From IMG/VR virus record IMGVR_UViG_3300022074_000051, positions 1 through 55,034 of that record: DNA of 55,034 bases; one strand, given 5' to 3'. The notes under the pieces are model-generated. The model searched no databases. It worked only from the letters and a program-made list of their open reading frames with translations, and was not told the origin of the DNA. The position numbers were made by a program, and so were the translations under genes. This stretch comes from a virus. Positions 1 to 8,697 of the stretch are shown here, one piece after another (the first letter of the stretch is position 1; every line of letters begins with the position of its first letter).

Positions 1-1741
1 CAGCAGCACCAGCACCTTGCCCGGTTTGTTGTAGGCCTTGATTCATATCTTTCCCACTATTTTTAACGCTTTTACCAGCCATTTTACTTGTGCCACTGAG
101 TGCTGTGAATATAGTCGACAAACCGCTAAATATTGTTACAAGTTTAGTTCCAACAAAGCCGATTAAAGTGAGGACACCAATAACAGTGACCCCATTTGGA
201 CCAAGCGCACTCAACCCAGCTGAAAATAGGTCAATTAGGCCAACTAGAGCATCGATTGCTCCATTTACCGTTTCTGAGTTGGCTGCGATTTTTGCTAAAG
301 CTTCAGTTAGTTTTTCCTGTATTGGAACAGTAGCTCTTATTGCATCATTATACTTGTTTTGTCTTATCTCAGCGGCTTTCGCATCAGCAGCTTGTTGGCG
401 ATAAGCTCCCAAGGACATTCCAAATATCCTATTTGCCTCTGCCATATCGCTGATACCGGCAGCTTGAGCGATGGCTTTTTGAGTAAAGCGGTCCATTTCT
501 CTGAACGCCACTCCCTGTCCATTAACGGTCTTTATAAGTGTCTCTATCCTCTGATCTTCTGTCATCATAAGCATTTCAGTTGCGGACATTGTCGACCCTA
601 ATATTGAGTTCAATTTGCCTGCTGCATCGGCAGCATCGGAAAAAGTATCAAACTTACCGGCTATAGATAACAAGGTGTCAACAGATGTACCAGCGTTACG
701 AGCAGCAACAGCTAAGCCCTTGAATACGTCAATCGATTTCTTACCATGCACAGCTAACACTGATGAGGCTTTTCTAAAACTCTCAGCCATCATTTTAGGC
801 CCAATCCCTAGTTCGGTTGCTGACATCGCTATTTGTTTTGTCATCTCAGCGGCTTCATCAGCGTTTACACCAAGCACAGCATTTAGGTCATTAATTATAC
901 CGACTGCAAGCTCTGCTTCAATGCCAAAACGCTTGAGTTGTCCCACTTGCATTGTTAGGTTCTCTATAGAAGTATCAGACTCGTTATTAAACCCTATAAG
1001 GCCCTGCTGAAGTGCGGTAAATGCCTCACTTGCTATTTGGCCATTTATACCGAAGTCAAGACTATTTCTAGCCACTGATGCCATTTGAGAATCAAATTTT
1101 TCACCAGTTCCGGCAAGAGATGAAAATGAAGATTGTAATTTGTCAATTTGTATAACAGCCATTACAGTTGCCGCAACTATTCCTTCAAGGATACTACCCA
1201 ATATGTTACCGGGTGAGAACGTTTTGACTAAAGAATCTTTAAATGCATTTTGATGCTTTTCACTAGTTTTTAGCAAAGTTGCCTGCTCTTTAAACTTATT
1301 AACAGACTTGTTTAAAGCAGAGTTTCCAATGCCGATTTTAGCAGCAATCCCGCCAAGCATTGAATCATATTCGTTGGCTAAATCATTATGCTCTTGTTGT
1401 AGTTTGTTCCTTTCTTTGGCAATTTCAACCATTTCTGCTGCGCGATCATTTGATTTTTCTATTCTATCTATCTGTTCGTCTGTCAGACCAGCCTGCTCTC
1501 TAAGCTGTTGAATTAAAGCTTCCTGAAGCTCTCCCTGTTGGTTTAGGGCCGCTGCTTCGGTTTCTGAAAGTGCTATAAGTGCATCTCCGGCTCTTTGGGT
1601 TTCTTCCAGCATAGCCCTTCTGGCATCACCGGCAATTTTAATTGCATTCAGTTCTGCATCTGACATACGCGCCTGATCATCGGCGATGTCTTTTAATATC
1701 TGTTTTAATTCTTTTGCACTTTTTATTTTTTCTTGACTCAT
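1..1741 (-). CDS. Tail tape measure protein (C-terminus cut by window edge)
   Basis: The frame is open from ATG 1741 to the window edge, about 580 codons with no stop. The N-terminal 130 residues are charged and heptad-rich, as in a coiled coil. Hydrophobic stretches occur near residues 180-195 (GSILEGIVAATVMAV) and 515-545 (VLTLIGFVGTKLVTIFSGL), with a long Ala/Gly/Ser helical region between them. This architecture, and the position after sheath, tube and chaperone-type genes, is typical of the tape measure protein that fills the tail tube, sets its length and is ejected at infection. It does not look like T4 gp29 in detail, so the call rests on architecture and order. It follows the 1752-2123 gene by 10 bases and probably shares its transcript. 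Confidence 0.85.
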   Translation of the reverse strand, partial: MSQEKIKSAKELKQILKDIADDQARMSDAELNAIKIAGDARRAMLEETQRAGDALIALSETEAAALNQQGELQEALIQQLREQAGLTDEQIDRIEKSNDRAAEMVEIAKERNKLQQEHNDLANEYDSMLGGIAAKIGIGNSALNKSVNKFKEQATLLKTSEKHQNAFKDSLVKTFSPGNILGSILEGIVAATVMAVIQIDKLQSSFSSLAGTGEKFDSQMASVARNSLDFGINGQIASEAFTALQQGLIGFNNESDTSIENLTMQVGQLKRFGIEAELAVGIINDLNAVLGVNADEAAEMTKQIAMSATELGIGPKMMAESFRKASSVLAVHGKKSIDVFKGLAVAARNAGTSVDTLLSIAGKFDTFSDAADAAGKLNSILGSTMSATEMLMMTEDQRIETLIKTVNGQGVAFREMDRFTQKAIAQAAGISDMAEANRIFGMSLGAYRQQAADAKAAEIRQNKYNDAIRATVPIQEKLTEALAKIAANSETVNGAIDALVGLIDLFSAGLSALGPNGVTVIGVLTLIGFVGTKLVTIFSGLSTIFTALSGTSKMAGKSVKNSGKDMNQGLQQTGQGAGAA

Positions 1742-1751
1742 ACATTAGGTC

Positions 1752-2123
1752 TCAATCTTTAAATGGCCATTTTATGCCTGTGACTTGTTCAAAGTTCCTC
1801 ACAGCATTGTCCAATATTTGCTTTTGTTTTTTTGCTTGAAAATGATCTTCTCCAAACTTCATAAAGACATCTAAATACTCTTTTTCTGCGAACAACGCTC
1901 TTGCGTATGCTTGAACATCTTTGTGCTCACCACGTATCACAAACTTGAGGCTGTTGTCTGCACCTTCTTCATCTTCTTTAAGATTCTTGTGAACAGTAGC
2001 ATCCGCTGTGACTGTTACGTCCTTACCATAGATATATCTAAGTAACGTCTTGTTCCACTCTCCAAAAGCAGACAGCCAGTTTGCTTCCATCAATAGGCGT
2101 TTTTTTGTAAAATCTATTTTCAT
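1752..2123 (-). CDS. Conserved-looking hypothetical protein upstream of tape measure
   Basis: A 123-residue soluble protein starting at ATG 2123 with a clear GAGGG ribosome site 7 bases upstream. It is Lys/Glu rich with several aromatic residues and ends in GIKWPFKD. There is no signal peptide or membrane segment. I do not recognise the family. It lies between the chaperone-type ORF and the tape measure gene, and a late-promoter-type motif sits just upstream. A role in tape measure or baseplate hub assembly is therefore an inference from position only. Confidence 0.7.
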   Translation of the reverse strand: MKIDFTKKRLLMEANWLSAFGEWNKTLLRYIYGKDVTVTADATVHKNLKEDEEGADNSLKFVIRGEHKDVQAYARALFAEKEYLDVFMKFGEDHFQAKKQKQILDNAVRNFEQVTGIKWPFKD

Positions 2124-2141
2124 TATTAGTCCCTCGGTACA

Positions 2142-2150
2142 GTAAATAGT
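2142..2150 (-). promoter_or_regulatory. Putative late promoter motif (ACTATTTAC)
   Basis: The coding strand reads AAACTATTTACTG 19-27 bases before ATG 2123. It lies directly downstream of the hairpin at 2164-2181, so it would restart transcription for the tape measure gene pair. Confidence 0.5.
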
Positions 2151-2159
2151 TTATAAACA

Positions 2160-2184
2160 GAAACCCGAAGTTATCTTCGGGCTT
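2160..2184 (-). terminator. Probable intrinsic terminator
   Basis: The coding strand forms CCCGAAG-ATAA-CTTCGGG (7 bp stem, 2164-2181) followed by TTTCTGTTTA. The stop codon of the 2171 ORF lies in the loop. The T run is imperfect, so termination may be partial. Confidence 0.55.
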
Positions 2185-2431
2185 TTGATTTTTTCATCTC
2201 TTCATCATGGTGCTTCTTTTTTTCTTCAAAATGTTTTACCATACGATTGAAGAACCAATATCTCAAACCAACTGGTAAGCTATAAGCTTCAGAAAACGAC
2301 CAATTTCCATGCTGGATCAGGTTGAACATTTGTTCATACACTTGTTCCATATAGTTATCTGTCAGGCCAAAAAAAGTCTGCCCCAAAGGGCACCTCCAAT
2401 TCCTGACTATGTCCACAGGAAAAACAGGCAA
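2171..2431 (-). CDS. Tail assembly chaperone-type ORF, likely made by frameshift from gp26-like gene
   Basis: The frame is open from 2431 (a TTG) but has no ATG until 2350, which has no Shine-Dalgarno site. The 77-base overlap with the upstream gp26-like gene includes seven consecutive T at 2369-2375, where a +1 or -2 slip would fuse the two proteins. From the first ATG the product is 60 residues, with a helical SLPVGLRYWFFNRMVKHF segment and a very basic/acidic tail. In T4 the neighbouring pair is genes 26 and 51, so this may be a gp51 counterpart. In many tailed phages the two proteins before the tape measure are frameshift-related chaperones. Independent coupled initiation at 2350, four bases after the upstream stop, is the alternative. 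Confidence 0.65.
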   Translation of the reverse strand: MPVFPVDIVRNWRCPLGQTFFGLTDNYMEQVYEQMFNLIQHGNWSFSEAYSLPVGLRYWFFNRMVKHFEEKKKHHDEEMKKSKARR

Positions 2432-3167
2432 ATTGTTCTTTTATTTCTACATTAGGGCTGACTGACTTGTAAACCTCTCTAAGTGCTTTTGAATCTTCAA
2501 TAGGTATCATATCAACAAACTTGCTCAACAAAGCCGGACTTGTTTCTCCCTGTGCTGATACAATCATCATTTTATATTGATCAGTTACTAGGCTACTTTC
2601 TACTTTATTTTTCTCAATTAAAGTGGCCTTTTTAATCATTTGTTTCTCATCTTTACTAGTTAAAAGCCTAATTTCAAGCTCCACTTTCGATGCAGGCAAA
2701 ACAAATACGTAGTTGCCTTTTTCATTCATAGAGACACCTTCTGGAAGCTCTCCCTCTTTGTAGCACTTGTCGTTCAGATCGAATGTCATTTCGTTTTTCT
2801 TCCCACAAGCAGGACAATTCAAGCCTGTTTCATAAAGATTTCCATAACCAGATACTCTCGTGTCAATAATTATCGCGTTCTTGTCGCCTATCAAAAGACT
2901 ATCAACAGGAAACTGCTTATCCATCAAGACATTTTCTAAAAATCTGTCAATGGCTATTCCTTTTTTCAGGAGATGCTGGGAGCTTAGTATATCTTCATCC
3001 TTAGCTGTCATATACCGTACTTCTACTGTTTCCTGATCTTTTAAAGGGTGGCCTTCAGGATACCCTTTTCCCTTTGATGGAAGAACCACGAACTGTGTTG
3101 GTGATACAAAGTCTAATAGACTCTTCTTTTGTTCTTCCTGTGGTTGTGGGACATTTGGGGCTCCCAT
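2355..3167 (-). CDS. T4 gp26-like baseplate hub / tape measure chaperone protein
   Basis: About 270 residues. The segment VLPSKGKGYPEGHPL followed by VEVRYMTAKDEDIL and LLKKGIAIDRFL matches the T4 baseplate gp26-type family (PF12322 from memory). Two zinc-ribbon halves are visible: CPAC near residue 126 of the longest reading and CFSC about 130 residues later. T4 gp26 lies beside gene 51, as here. ATG 3167 has GAGGG 4 bases upstream. A TTG at 3191 with AGAGG would add eight residues and cannot be excluded. The last codons contain the T-run that may send ribosomes into the downstream frame. The role is assembly of the baseplate hub or handling of the tape measure. Confidence 0.8.
   Translation of the reverse strand: MGAPNVPQPQEEQKKSLLDFVSPTQFVVLPSKGKGYPEGHPLKDQETVEVRYMTAKDEDILSSQHLLKKGIAIDRFLENVLMDKQFPVDSLLIGDKNAIIIDTRVSGYGNLYETGLNCPACGKKNEMTFDLNDKCYKEGELPEGVSMNEKGNYVFVLPASKVELEIRLLTSKDEKQMIKKATLIEKNKVESSLVTDQYKMMIVSAQGETSPALLSKFVDMIPIEDSKALREVYKSVSPNVEIKEQFACFSCGHSQELEVPFGADFFWPDR
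2369..2375 (-). other. Candidate programmed frameshift site (T7 run)
   Basis: The gp26-like frame reads GAC TTT TTT TGG and stops 4 codons later. The downstream ORF reads ACT TTT TTT GGC across the same bases. Either a +1 or a -2 slip on the T run joins them. Confidence 0.45.
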
Positions 3168-3210
3168 TCGACCCTCGTTTCTATTTGTCAAAGTTACCTC
3201 TCTTGTTGTT

Positions 3211-3894
3211 TTATTGTGTTTCTAAACTCAATTTTTGCAAATACGCGTTTTTAAATATAAAAGTTATATTTATTGTGTTTATTTCGTCACTTGATGCGTC
3301 TAGGTCTCCCCAATCGCAAGCTACTATTTGTGGGTTCTGTAATACCCACTCTTCACCGAGAATATCTGGTGCTATTCGAGTCCCAGTGCCATCATCTACG
3401 ACTCTAGTTCTGTTTGAGTGTAGAAACTTCTGTATTCTGATATCGCCTAGTTTTCTGCCGTACTTACTATCAGCTCCGGTTCTTTGTATTCCTCCCGCTG
3501 TCTTGTATTTTATACCATCACCAGTAAGCCACTGGTTTTCTCTTTCTATGTCTAATAGCCCTCCATGAATCAGGGCTCCAGCCGTTGGGGTTTTCATTCC
3601 AACCAGCGATGATAACGTAAGCATGCCCACCGATACCTCTAGGCCCTCGGTTCCGACACCACCAACTATATATTTAGCGTGATCATACAATTGAACACTA
3701 ATTGGTTGCCACTGAGCCGTTGCTTGAGAGTTGATGTATTGGTTACCCGCAAGATCTCTATCGTAAGTTATATCAAATTTTGGAAGATCAGCAGTTTTTG
3801 CATACCAAACAATCTGATTGCTTGGATCATCCCCAATGATTAAACGAAATCTGTGCTTTTGTTGGGGTTTGTAATTGTTTGTCCAAAAACTCAT
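3211..3894 (-). CDS. Tail tube protein paralogue (gp19 family)
   Basis: A 227-residue protein starting MSFWTNNYKPQQKHRFRL. It shares its opening (xFWT, then a basic RFR stretch and a WYAK segment) and its C-terminal ITFIFKNAYL pattern with the neighbouring gp19-type protein at 3905-4450. It is longer by about 45 residues, mostly in the middle. Gp19-type proteins form the hexameric rings of the tail tube. In T4 the related gp48 and gp54 start the tube on the baseplate, so one of these two copies may be a tube initiator or distal tube protein rather than the main subunit. It starts 10 bases after its neighbour. Confidence 0.8.
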   Translation of the reverse strand: MSFWTNNYKPQQKHRFRLIIGDDPSNQIVWYAKTADLPKFDITYDRDLAGNQYINSQATAQWQPISVQLYDHAKYIVGGVGTEGLEVSVGMLTLSSLVGMKTPTAGALIHGGLLDIERENQWLTGDGIKYKTAGGIQRTGADSKYGRKLGDIRIQKFLHSNRTRVVDDGTGTRIAPDILGEEWVLQNPQIVACDWGDLDASSDEINTINITFIFKNAYLQKLSLETQ

Positions 3895-3904
3895 TTATCC
3901 TCTA

Positions 3905-4450
3905 TTATGATTGAGTAAAGTAGTTGTTTCCTTCTACGTTACAAGATGCCCAGTCATACTTAAATGTGATTTCAATTTCTCTCATATCTTCAGATGAGTA
4001 ATCAAAATCTCCAAATTTAACAGCGGATATGAATGCATTGTTAAGGGTCCACTCTTCAAGTATTTCGTTTCCGTCTTGGCTCAAAGCTTCTAGGATAATA
4101 TTTCCGTTGTTGTTTACCAAGTCAGACTTTGCGAAAGAATCGAAGTCCGTTCCATCAGCCAAACCGCCTCCGGTTGGTATCTTATAACCGGCAAGGTTTA
4201 TAAGGCTAAGTGTCTTGTTAACGATGTCATCATCACCTGCTGGGTCAACCAGAACTACCGAAACGTCATTCCACTTGATTTTACCAGGGTAATGAAAGAC
4301 GTGATCACTGAAGTGGTGTTCAATCGAGCTTATCTCGAATGAAGGTGCAGTAATTGACTTCGCATACCAAGCTGTCTCAGCTGAGAACAGACGTACTCTA
4401 AATCTAAATTTTCTCTTTGGTTCTGCATTTGAATCTGTCCAAAAGGCCAT
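3905..4450 (-). CDS. Tail tube protein (gp19 family)
   Basis: A 181-residue protein whose size is close to T4 gp19 (about 163). Signature stretches are FWTDSNAEPKRKFRFRV, AWYAKSITAPSFEIS, VSVVLVDPAGDDDI and DYSSEDMREIEITFKYDWA, which follow the T4-like tube family pattern. The gene follows the sheath directly, as in T4 (18 then 19). A late-type motif lies 24-32 bases upstream. It is the better candidate of the two paralogues for the main tube subunit because of its size and position. Confidence 0.88.
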   Translation of the reverse strand: MAFWTDSNAEPKRKFRFRVRLFSAETAWYAKSITAPSFEISSIEHHFSDHVFHYPGKIKWNDVSVVLVDPAGDDDIVNKTLSLINLAGYKIPTGGGLADGTDFDSFAKSDLVNNNGNIILEALSQDGNEILEEWTLNNAFISAVKFGDFDYSSEDMREIEITFKYDWASCNVEGNNYFTQS

Positions 4451-4473
4451 GATATTAATCTCCTGTATTTATC

Positions 4474-4482
4474 ATAAATAGT
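4474..4482 (-). promoter_or_regulatory. Putative late promoter motif (ACTATTTAT)
   Basis: The coding strand reads AAAAACTATTTATGATAAATA between the sheath stop and the tube start, 24-32 bases before ATG 4450. TATTTAT and ATAAATA form a small inverted repeat. Confidence 0.5.
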
Positions 4483-4490
4483 TTTTGTTG

Positions 4491-7400
4491 TTAGAATTGA
4501 ACACCGCTTCGCGATATAATGAAATCAACAGCAATAAATTCAACGGCTCTAACAGGCTTGATGAATATCTTAGCGTATATGATGTTTCTGTCAACATAGT
4601 CAGCTGTGGTAGTGCTATCGTCAAGAACCAATCTGTACTCGCTAATTCCAAGTCTAGCTTGTGTATCAGCAAGGATGGCATTTGCTTGGAATCTAAATCT
4701 GTTCCAAGTTGTTCTTACATTCTGGTCAAACAGAATGGTATCAGCAATAAGTCCGATTCTGTACTTAAGATAGATAAGAAGTCTTCTGACATTGATTCTA
4801 TCTAAAGCAGATGCGTTCTGTTGTAGGGTCTTTTGTCCAAACACAACAATCTGATTCAAGCTTGGGAATCTTGCGATTGGGTTAATGTTTGCTTCGTACA
4901 ATCTATCTCGATCGGTCTTGGTTAAGTGTTCCCAAGTTCCGTTTACAATCGGTCCTGCTGGGCCACCAAGTTCATTGATGCCACCACGGTTGAAGCCTGC
5001 TGGCGCAAACCATAGTTCTGATAGTCCTTGTGACTTTGCAAGGGCTCCGATGGCCGCAACAGATGGAGGTGCGTACAATACGTCATTCTGTCCACCTACA
5101 CGGTCTCTGAGTCTAACCCAAGGATAGTAAGCTGCAACATAAGAGTTGTTGATAAGTCGTCCTTCAAGATTGGTGATAGTTGTATTTAAACTACCTGCAT
5201 TGACAACACCATTGTTTTCGTAGCCTGGCTGATGTCCGTTTGGAAGATCGATAATACCCAAGAAGTCCTGTCGTTTGCTAGCCAAAGATATAATCTCATC
5301 AGTTACATCTGTGTTTGTTATACCGGGAATAGCTAACACACTGTACTTAGTACTCTCTGCGTCTTCAATAGTTTCAAGAGCCTTGAAGATAGAGTTGTAT
5401 TCGTAGGAGCCTAAACGGTTCTTGTCGGTTAAGTTCTTGTTTGAGAATGGTTCAACCTCTGTCAAGTCGAGTCCGTTATGTCCTCCAAAGAATGGCGCAC
5501 GATACTGGCGAACTTTCTTCTGGAATAATGTATTAAGGCCAAGCTCAGCTGATATTGATCTCTGTGCTGAGGCTGCATTATCGTATGAACCCGATGAAAC
5601 AAAGAATTCGTTTGTAGTGTTACTTCCAGACATGATATCGTCCATTGTGAAAATGAACTGGTATTCTAGAGCATCTGGTAGTGAGGCACCTTCAGCCAAA
5701 TGATGTGTCAATGTAACAGAAGCATTTGAAGGAAGGACTCTAACGAGATCGTTATAACTATCATCTCTTCTTATCGATTGTCCTCTGTGGTGTCTTACAC
5801 CAAAGATTTGAGTTGGAGGGTAGTTCTTTCCGGTTGAGTTTGAGTTTTCGTCTGTAAGTCTCAAGCTTGGGAAGTTCAACGAACCGGTGAACAAAGGAGG
5901 ACAAGAAGCAAAGTTGTTGGCATCTCCTCCAAAGCACGGAACAGATGCATTTGCTACAACAAATGGGTGAGCAAAAAGACTTTCATCAGCACCAGAAGTC
6001 CTTGTACTTCCGGAAGCAGCAAGTCCAAAGGTAATGTCCCCAGCTGAAATTGCTCCAAAGTTATCAGTAGTTGCTCTGGCGATGTCAGATCTCATTATAA
6101 CAGTAACCTCTGGTGCGTTTTTAGTCAAATTTACTTCTGCGTTGTAACCGCTTACACTGTTTAAAAGTGTTGCCAAAGCATCCGCAAAAGAACCTGAAGT
6201 GTTTGCACCGGCAAAACCACCAGCGCCTGTTTTCATATTAGCTACTCCGGTTGTAAATGAAGTAGCAGTAGTGGTACCATCAGCTCCACTGACAGCTAGA
6301 AGCAGGCTGCCGTTTGAGCCTGTGATCCCTAGGACTTCGCCGTTTGCCATGGTACCATTTATTCTAAGCTCTAGCGTGGCAGCTTGTCCGGCAACTTGCT
6401 CATGTTCAGCCAATACACCGGATCGACCATCAATTACTTTAACATTCTTAGGCTTAAGAGGGCCGACAAAACCAACGGGTAATGCGTGTCTATCTTGGAG
6501 TTGCTGATTCTTAACAGCATCAGTTACTTCAATATAGATGTAATCAGAGGTGTTTGCATATTCACCTCGAACATTGTACTTAAGGTTTGTAGCGTCCCAC
6601 TCTAGGTATTGATCACCAATCACTTTAGCAATATAATTTTCAGAGCTTGGGTCTAAGTTAAGGTTAGAGTATTGTTCTACAACCGTTCCATTGCTTTCAA
6701 CTATCTCAAGTGTAAATGTTGAGTTTGGCTCGACAACGTTACCAAGGCTGAGATCTTTAATAACAACATCATAGTTGTTCTGTAGCCACTCTCCGTCATG
6801 CAACGCTGCACATCGGAACAATTTCTCTTGAGCTGGTTTTCTGTTTAAGAACCATCCGGTCTTTGCTGGCTTCATGTCTTTAAAGTGATCTGCGTAATTT
6901 AGTGAACCACTATCAAGAGCAACCAACATCGCATACTGGGAACCGGCAGTTGTGGCCGTTCCAGCAACAGATCTAACTGCTTCTTCGTAAGACTCACCTA
7001 GGAAGTAATTCTTGTTAGTGAGTCCAAAGTTCTTGTTAGCTTGCAGTAGCTGAGGATTGGTGCTGAACACGTCCCTGATGTACTCTGATGAGCCTGGTGT
7101 AAAGTTGAATGTAAATTCTTCAGTAGGTGTGTCAAGTGTGTCGCTTGAAGCAATATTGTTGCTAGTAAACAAGGACATTTTGAATCTCGCAACTCCACCC
7201 TCTAAAGAGTTTATCAAAGTACCAGCCGAAGCTGTACCGGCAGTAGCTCCCGGTGCCGCCACAGTTGTACCAGACAGAGCCAGAGCAGCTCCGGTTACAT
7301 AAAAGATAGCAGCGAGAGAACCGGTTGAGTTCGTCGCGGAAGATCCTGTCGCCGGAAATACAAATAGGCCGTAAGCTGACGCATTACTAAGCGGAAGCTT

Positions 7401-7793
7401 GTTCGGGTTAGCAGCGTTGTCAACAGACCACCCAGCAAGTTCTGAGTTTGCATCAGCAGCAGAGTTAGCCTCTCCAAGAAGACGCACAAAGGTAACAGGT
7501 GTTGTCTGTGAGGCAAGGTGTGCTTGAGCAGCGTATACACCATAGGTTGGACCTAGGAGGTTACCGTTTCTCCAGATGTCGTTATCACGAGCACCTTTAC
7601 CGGAAATTCCTTTTCCAAATATTTCGTTGAAGTCGTCAAGTGTCTTCACTTTAATTGGCTTCATTGCGGGTCCGCTGAGCGAACGACCAATGATAATTGG
7701 TCCTAAGTCGTCACTAACGACTGCTGGTAGTTGTGATTCATCGACCTCGTTCAATAGAACTCCGGGAGAAACAAAATCAAATCTTGTAGGCAT
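4491..7793 (-). CDS. Tail sheath protein (gp18 type), unusually long
   Basis: A 1100-residue contractile sheath subunit. The N-terminus (FDFVSPGVLLNEVDESQLP) and the segment GPIIIGRSLSGPAMKPIKV are typical of sheath proteins. The C-terminal 330 residues contain VAAIGALAKSQGLSELWFAP, a hydrophobic helix with RRLLIYLKYRI and a final strand VEFIAVDFIIS, matching the conserved inner domain that contacts the tube. T4 gp18 has 659 residues, so roughly 400 extra residues are present, mainly Ala/Gly/Ser/Thr-rich central sequence (about residues 150-650). These probably form extra domains on the sheath surface. A tandem late-type motif lies upstream. Confidence 0.93.
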   Translation of the reverse strand: MPTRFDFVSPGVLLNEVDESQLPAVVSDDLGPIIIGRSLSGPAMKPIKVKTLDDFNEIFGKGISGKGARDNDIWRNGNLLGPTYGVYAAQAHLASQTTPVTFVRLLGEANSAADANSELAGWSVDNAANPNKLPLSNASAYGLFVFPATGSSATNSTGSLAAIFYVTGAALALSGTTVAAPGATAGTASAGTLINSLEGGVARFKMSLFTSNNIASSDTLDTPTEEFTFNFTPGSSEYIRDVFSTNPQLLQANKNFGLTNKNYFLGESYEEAVRSVAGTATTAGSQYAMLVALDSGSLNYADHFKDMKPAKTGWFLNRKPAQEKLFRCAALHDGEWLQNNYDVVIKDLSLGNVVEPNSTFTLEIVESNGTVVEQYSNLNLDPSSENYIAKVIGDQYLEWDATNLKYNVRGEYANTSDYIYIEVTDAVKNQQLQDRHALPVGFVGPLKPKNVKVIDGRSGVLAEHEQVAGQAATLELRINGTMANGEVLGITGSNGSLLLAVSGADGTTTATSFTTGVANMKTGAGGFAGANTSGSFADALATLLNSVSGYNAEVNLTKNAPEVTVIMRSDIARATTDNFGAISAGDITFGLAASGSTRTSGADESLFAHPFVVANASVPCFGGDANNFASCPPLFTGSLNFPSLRLTDENSNSTGKNYPPTQIFGVRHHRGQSIRRDDSYNDLVRVLPSNASVTLTHHLAEGASLPDALEYQFIFTMDDIMSGSNTTNEFFVSSGSYDNAASAQRSISAELGLNTLFQKKVRQYRAPFFGGHNGLDLTEVEPFSNKNLTDKNRLGSYEYNSIFKALETIEDAESTKYSVLAIPGITNTDVTDEIISLASKRQDFLGIIDLPNGHQPGYENNGVVNAGSLNTTITNLEGRLINNSYVAAYYPWVRLRDRVGGQNDVLYAPPSVAAIGALAKSQGLSELWFAPAGFNRGGINELGGPAGPIVNGTWEHLTKTDRDRLYEANINPIARFPSLNQIVVFGQKTLQQNASALDRINVRRLLIYLKYRIGLIADTILFDQNVRTTWNRFRFQANAILADTQARLGISEYRLVLDDSTTTADYVDRNIIYAKIFIKPVRAVEFIAVDFIISRSGVQF

Positions 7794-7825
7794 TAAAAAC
7801 TCTCCTTATTAATACTTTATCTCTT

Positions 7826-7834
7826 ATAAATAGT
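7826..7834 (-). promoter_or_regulatory. Putative late promoter motif upstream of sheath gene (two copies)
   Basis: The coding strand reads ACTATTTAT at 7834-7826, with a second CTATTTAC at 7845-7838. The first copy ends 33 bases before ATG 7793. The gap 7794-7854 holds nothing else evident. Confidence 0.5.
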
Positions 7835-7854
7835 AGTGTAAATAGGCAATCGCT

Positions 7855-8697
7855 CTATTCTCTATAATCCTTGTCCTTCTTTTTCCAAGGCACCTTATCT
7901 CCAACAATTCTTCTTTCGCTGGTAATTCTAACTTTCACTTGGTTCTCTCTTCTGGCAAGGGTGGGTCTTTTTCTAGAATAACCCTCTCCACACAAGTACC
8001 CAAGCACCTTGATGTCAATTTTTGTTTCAAACATTCGTTCTTCTTCTGCTGGATTTGTTGTGTTGTTATTCATTGAAAAATCTTGTTGAATAAACGCTTC
8101 ATACTTATGGCCGTCTTCTTTAAAAATAAAAGAATTAATTTGCCCTGTTGTTGTGATAAATGGTTGAAGCAAATCATTCATCTGCTGTTGATACTCTGTT
8201 CTTAGTGTTACTGAGTATACTATTGTCACATATACAGGTATTGGTGCCTTGAAGGTTTCATATATAACCTGATTGTTTTCATCAAGTTTAAAATTCTGTT
8301 GCTTGTTGTATGTCTTCTGCTGTGCAATTACTGATTGGAAGTTTTGAGTTTTATCTTGCTGAATTCTAGACGCAACAGCCTCGGTTCCTCCCTTGTAATC
8401 ATTTTGCTCGAAATCATTGGCTTGATAGGCTCCTTTGAAGTTTGGATCTTTTTGCATTGAGGACCGATTGATAGTTGCCAATGGCAATATCAACTTTCCA
8501 ACCTTGTCTCTTATTCTAACATCTTTCTTCACCTGCCATACGCGCTCGGACCCAAGCCACAACACAGGTACTTTATAGATACCCTTGTTTGTTTTGGTAT
8601 GCAGATCCAGAGAACCGTTAAGCCAATTGTAAAAACCAGTATCAATCGTCTCAATACTAGATGCTTTAAACTTTATATACTCTTCACTACTCGGCAT
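7855..8697 (-). CDS. Neck / tail terminator protein, gp15-like
   Basis: The chosen ATG 8697 (MPSSEEYIKF) has GGAG 6 bases upstream and overlaps the preceding stop by 11 bases. Upstream GTG 8712 and ATG 8709 lie in the same frame but lack a ribosome site. The product is 280 residues. KVPVLWLGSERVWQVKKDVRIRDKVGKLILPLATINR resembles the segment of T4 gp15-type tail terminators in which a PI/PV-x-aromatic motif is followed by a conserved LP-aliphatic-R. The length is close to T4 gp15 (272). It lies between the gp14-like gene and the sheath, where a tail completion protein is expected. The family call is by motif resemblance only. The C-terminal 30 residues are strongly basic. Confidence 0.6.
   Translation of the reverse strand: MPSSEEYIKFKASSIETIDTGFYNWLNGSLDLHTKTNKGIYKVPVLWLGSERVWQVKKDVRIRDKVGKLILPLATINRSSMQKDPNFKGAYQANDFEQNDYKGGTEAVASRIQQDKTQNFQSVIAQQKTYNKQQNFKLDENNQVIYETFKAPIPVYVTIVYSVTLRTEYQQQMNDLLQPFITTTGQINSFIFKEDGHKYEAFIQQDFSMNNNTTNPAEEERMFETKIDIKVLGYLCGEGYSRKRPTLARRENQVKVRITSERRIVGDKVPWKKKDKDYRE

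Noticed and set aside
90-1010. Plus-strand ORFs across the tape measure region
   Set aside because: The minus-strand frame is open across the whole region with coherent tape measure sequence; the plus ORFs are its shadows.
6199-6507. Plus-strand ORF within the sheath gene
   Set aside because: It lies inside an unambiguous sheath coding frame and has no ribosome site.
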